7,820 bases of DNA, from contig JBKHDD010000212.1 of NCBI GenBank assembly GCA_046541515.1, positions 1 through 7,820 of the forward strand. The letters are read 5' to 3'. The translations under genes and the position numbers were made by a program. The stretch is from CAYFVR01 sp046541515. Lineage in GTDB: Bacteria > Desulfobacterota > Desulfobacteria > Desulfobacterales > Desulfococcaceae. The notes beneath the pieces are model-generated. The model had not been told where the DNA came from, did not search any database, and worked only from the letters and a program-made list of their open reading frames with translations. Within the stretch, counting starts at the first letter, position 1; every line of letters starts with the position of its first letter. Positions 6,901 to 7,820 of this stretch are shown piece after piece.

Positions 6901-6944
6901 ATGACCACGGACCCGCGCTTGGTCGTGTTCGCGATGTCATTCAT
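3921..6944 (-). CDS. hdrA: Double-module HdrA-like FAD/iron-sulfur protein (fused HdrA, HdrL-type)
   Basis: This 1007-residue cytoplasmic flavoprotein is predicted to be the bifurcating core of the complex. Module 1 starts directly with an FAD-binding GGGIGG (17-22), then the HdrA motif CSMCMISPKM (61-70), an inserted ferredoxin-like segment (C113/116/119/123 and C160/168/171/175), and an HdrA cluster site C258-x12-C271-x3-CC. Residues about 460-590 resemble the HdrA N-terminal domain (CHCGLNIAG, then REQCSWCH). Module 2 has a second dinucleotide-binding GGGVAG (604-609), a second cluster site C746-x10-C757-x3-CC, and a C-terminal 2x[4Fe-4S] ferredoxin (C941/944/947/951 and C971/974/977/981). 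Canonical methanogen HdrA is roughly 650 residues with one FAD, so this is a fusion or duplication. A Shine-Dalgarno AAGGAG (6955-6960), 10 nt upstream, supports the start. No internal TGA is present, so it is not a Sec-HdrA. It lies between hdrB and mvhD. Confidence 0.93.
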   Translation of the reverse strand: MNDIANTTKRGSVVIVGGGIGGMQAALDMADSGFLVHIVHRDSSIGGTMAMLDKTFPTGDCSMCMISPKMVEVGRHPNIVLHTLAEVTGVSGGPGDFSVAVHQKPRYVDAERCTGCGACEKKCPKLVESQFEQGLAKRKAIYAVLPQAVPNTRVIDPDHCIYLQRGRCKACVKFCPTDAINFDDKERDYELKVGAIILSPGLDRYNPKVRAELGFGRWPNVVTSIQFERILSASGPFMGEIKRPSDERHPRKVAWIQCVGSRDPRNANPWCSSVCCMYATKQAVIAKEHDATVEPTIFYMDMRAFGKDFDKYVDRAKDQYGVVYRRAMISEIREEAGTHDLLLRYAQSDGTLVDEKYDMVVLSVGFQPHADAAELARTVGIEPNQYGFAATSGFAPVETTREGVYVTGTFQGPKDIPETVAQGSAVAGRSMSLLGEARGTEISPPTLPPETDVAGQDARVGVFVCHCGLNIAGTVDVDAVAESMRKEDCVVYSDDLMYACAPDGQEKIKELVREHGLNRVVVASCTPRTHAPLFQDTIRDAGLNKYLFELADIREQCSWCHMNQNEVATAKATDIVRMNVAKARLLEPIETDSVDVTPAAMVIGGGVAGMTTALSLGQMGYDVHLVEREGELGGLARNVFRTLDGGDVQAFVQEKIAEVQAHPRITVHAGAEVEKSEGFVGNFKTTLTNGDAITHGAVVVATGGVEYEPTEYHYGESDRIVTQRALEKILAEGGLPKGGHTVMIQCVGSREEPNNYCSRVCCQDAIKNAVAIKEADPAAGVTILYRDIRTYGLREDFYRKARELGVAFVRFEVDNKPEVSVSGDQITVRTFDELLGRDIVMRPDRLVLSTGLRPHPTTEKTGKNYKLTTNADGYLLEAHVKLRPVDFPTEGIYVAGLAHAPKNLDETISQAMAAAGRAGVLLSHDRLSVSGIISKHDRDICMSCLACFRVCPFDSPFIDEDGKVSHNEVKCTGCGICAGICPAKAFQVNSFRDDQINAMIDAATVDI

Positions 6945-7815
6945 CGTGTTCCAGCTCCTTTAGCAGGGCGATCCCGTCCACGAAATGCCGGTCCACCTGA
7001 AGTTCCTCCGGCGACAGGCCGAGACCGATCCCCACCAGTTCGGTGAGAAAAAAGACCGGCAGCCGCTCCTCGATGCCCGCTTTTTGGCAAAAGGTTTCCT
7101 GATGGGCGTCCAGATTCATCTGGCACATGGGACAGGTCGCCACGAAGCAGTTGGCGCCCCGGGCCACGGCGTCGGCCATGATCCGGCCCATGAGATTCAT
7201 GGCCGTTTCGGGATCGTTGACCGCGGCGGAGGCCCCGCAGCAATAGGTTTTGTAGTTCCAATCCACGGCGCGTACGCCCATGGCCTCCAGCACCTTTTCC
7301 ATGCCCTGGGGGTTTTCCACGTCGTCGGGCACGGGCACGTCGAAGGGAAAGCGGGTCAACATGCAGCCGTAGTAGCAAACCGGTTGGAGCCCGCCGAGCC
7401 GGTTCTTCACCCGCTCCTTGAAGTTGCCCGCCGCCACCTGGGCCAGCAATCCCTCCAGCACGGAGCGGACCTTCAAGGTTCCCTGAACCGGCGTGGACAG
7501 CTCGGCGTTGATTTCCGCCGCCATGCCGGGGTTGTCGGCCATGCGCTGCTTGGCCACCATCGTTCGCGAATAGCAGGCCGAGCAGGGGATCACCATCTCC
7601 TCGTAGCCGGCCGCCTCGGCGATCCCGATGTTCCGGGCCGCCATGGCCACCGAGAGGAAATCGTTCACCTTGCCGGCGGAGGTGGCGCCGCAGCAGTTCC
7701 AGTCCTCGATTTCCCGCAGGGGCGCTCCCAGTTCCGAAAAAACCTTCCGGCTTTGCACGTCGTACAGGCCGGAGGACTGTTGGAGGGAGCAGCCGGGGTA
7801 ATATGCCATTTCCAT
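6937..7815 (-). CDS. hdrB: Heterodisulfide reductase subunit B-like protein (HdrB), two CCG domains
   Basis: This 292-residue protein is a cytoplasmic Hdr-type electron-transfer subunit. It carries two complete cysteine-rich CCG motifs. The first uses C9, C41-C42 and C78-x2-C81; the second uses C147 (with C151), C192-C193 and C228-x2-C231. In methanogen HdrB such paired motifs bind two noncubane [4Fe-4S] clusters that reduce the CoM-S-S-CoB disulfide. In bacteria without these thiols the partner is unknown, and here HdrB probably relays electrons within the MetFV complex. The N-terminus (MEMAYYPGCSL) and length fit a complete family member. The Met at residue 3 is an alternative start, and only 5 nt upstream are visible, so the ribosome site cannot be judged. 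It overlaps hdrA by 8 nt. HdrC, its usual partner, would lie off the high-coordinate edge. Confidence 0.93.
   Translation of the reverse strand: MEMAYYPGCSLQQSSGLYDVQSRKVFSELGAPLREIEDWNCCGATSAGKVNDFLSVAMAARNIGIAEAAGYEEMVIPCSACYSRTMVAKQRMADNPGMAAEINAELSTPVQGTLKVRSVLEGLLAQVAAGNFKERVKNRLGGLQPVCYYGCMLTRFPFDVPVPDDVENPQGMEKVLEAMGVRAVDWNYKTYCCGASAAVNDPETAMNLMGRIMADAVARGANCFVATCPMCQMNLDAHQETFCQKAGIEERLPVFFLTELVGIGLGLSPEELQVDRHFVDGIALLKELEHDE
6955..6960 (-). promoter_or_regulatory. Ribosome binding site of hdrA
   Basis: AAGGAG lies within the hdrB coding end, 10 nt before the ATG at 6944. It supports the start that overlaps the hdrB stop by 8 nt. Confidence 0.65.
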
Positions 7816-7820
7816 GGTCC

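Noticed and set aside
3921..6944. Selenocysteine in HdrA
   Set aside because: HdrA selenoproteins exist, but this frame has no internal TGA and its expected cluster sites carry Cys.
3000..7046. Plus-strand open frame of 1348 codons opposite hdrA and hdrB
   Set aside because: It is antisense to three or more clearly recognised genes. Its composition (rich in His, Gly, Val, Asp) is typical of a shadow frame opposite GC-rich coding DNA, and it matches no family I know.
1..7820. CRISPR array, insertion sequence or integrase
   Set aside because: No regularly spaced repeats, transposase or recombinase signatures were seen on either strand.

Overview
The window holds one compact minus-strand operon in GC-rich DNA, running from position 7815 down to 580, followed by about 580 bases of non-coding DNA at the low-coordinate end. 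In transcription order the genes are hdrB, a double-length hdrA, mvhD, metV, metF, and a gene for an FrhB-family iron-sulfur flavoprotein. Junctions are tight: hdrB/hdrA overlap by 8 nt, metV/metF and metF/frhB-like by 4 nt (ATGA type), and the two gaps are 33 and 49 nt. This indicates one transcript with translational coupling.

The set matches the MetFV-HdrABC-MvhD type of methylene-tetrahydrofolate reductase known from the acetogen Moorella thermoacetica (recalled gene order hdrC-hdrB-hdrA-mvhD-metV-metF). In that system MetF and MetV reduce methylene-H4F to methyl-H4F in the methyl branch of the Wood-Ljungdahl pathway. The HdrA/MvhD/HdrB module carries FAD and many Fe-S clusters and is thought to couple this step to other electron carriers by flavin-based electron bifurcation. 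An hdrC gene is not in the window; if present, it most likely lies just upstream of hdrB, beyond position 7820. The extra terminal gene, an FrhB-like protein with two N-terminal [4Fe-4S] motifs, is a candidate additional electron entry or exit module.

The most notable signal is in mvhD. An in-frame TGA at 3618-3620 replaces the conserved cysteine of the VAG-C-LEGQCHF region. The reading frame continues for 82 conserved-looking codons to a second TGA at 3369-3371. A perfect 6-bp hairpin with a UGGAC loop sits at the distance expected of a bacterial SECIS element. I therefore read mvhD as a 172-residue selenoprotein; ordinary gene calling would split it into an 89-residue stub and an orphan tail.

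The organism is probably an anaerobe with a reductive or reversible acetyl-CoA pathway and a selenocysteine system. A sulfate-reducing or syntrophic Desulfobacterota member is my best guess, since Sec-containing MvhD and large Hdr proteins are known there. An acetogenic lineage cannot be excluded. No sulfate-reduction gene is visible to settle this.

The low-coordinate end (1-579) has no convincing gene. It contains a perfect 18-bp inverted repeat that looks like a bidirectional terminator, a short palindrome resembling dispersed intergenic repeats, and weaker inverted repeats.
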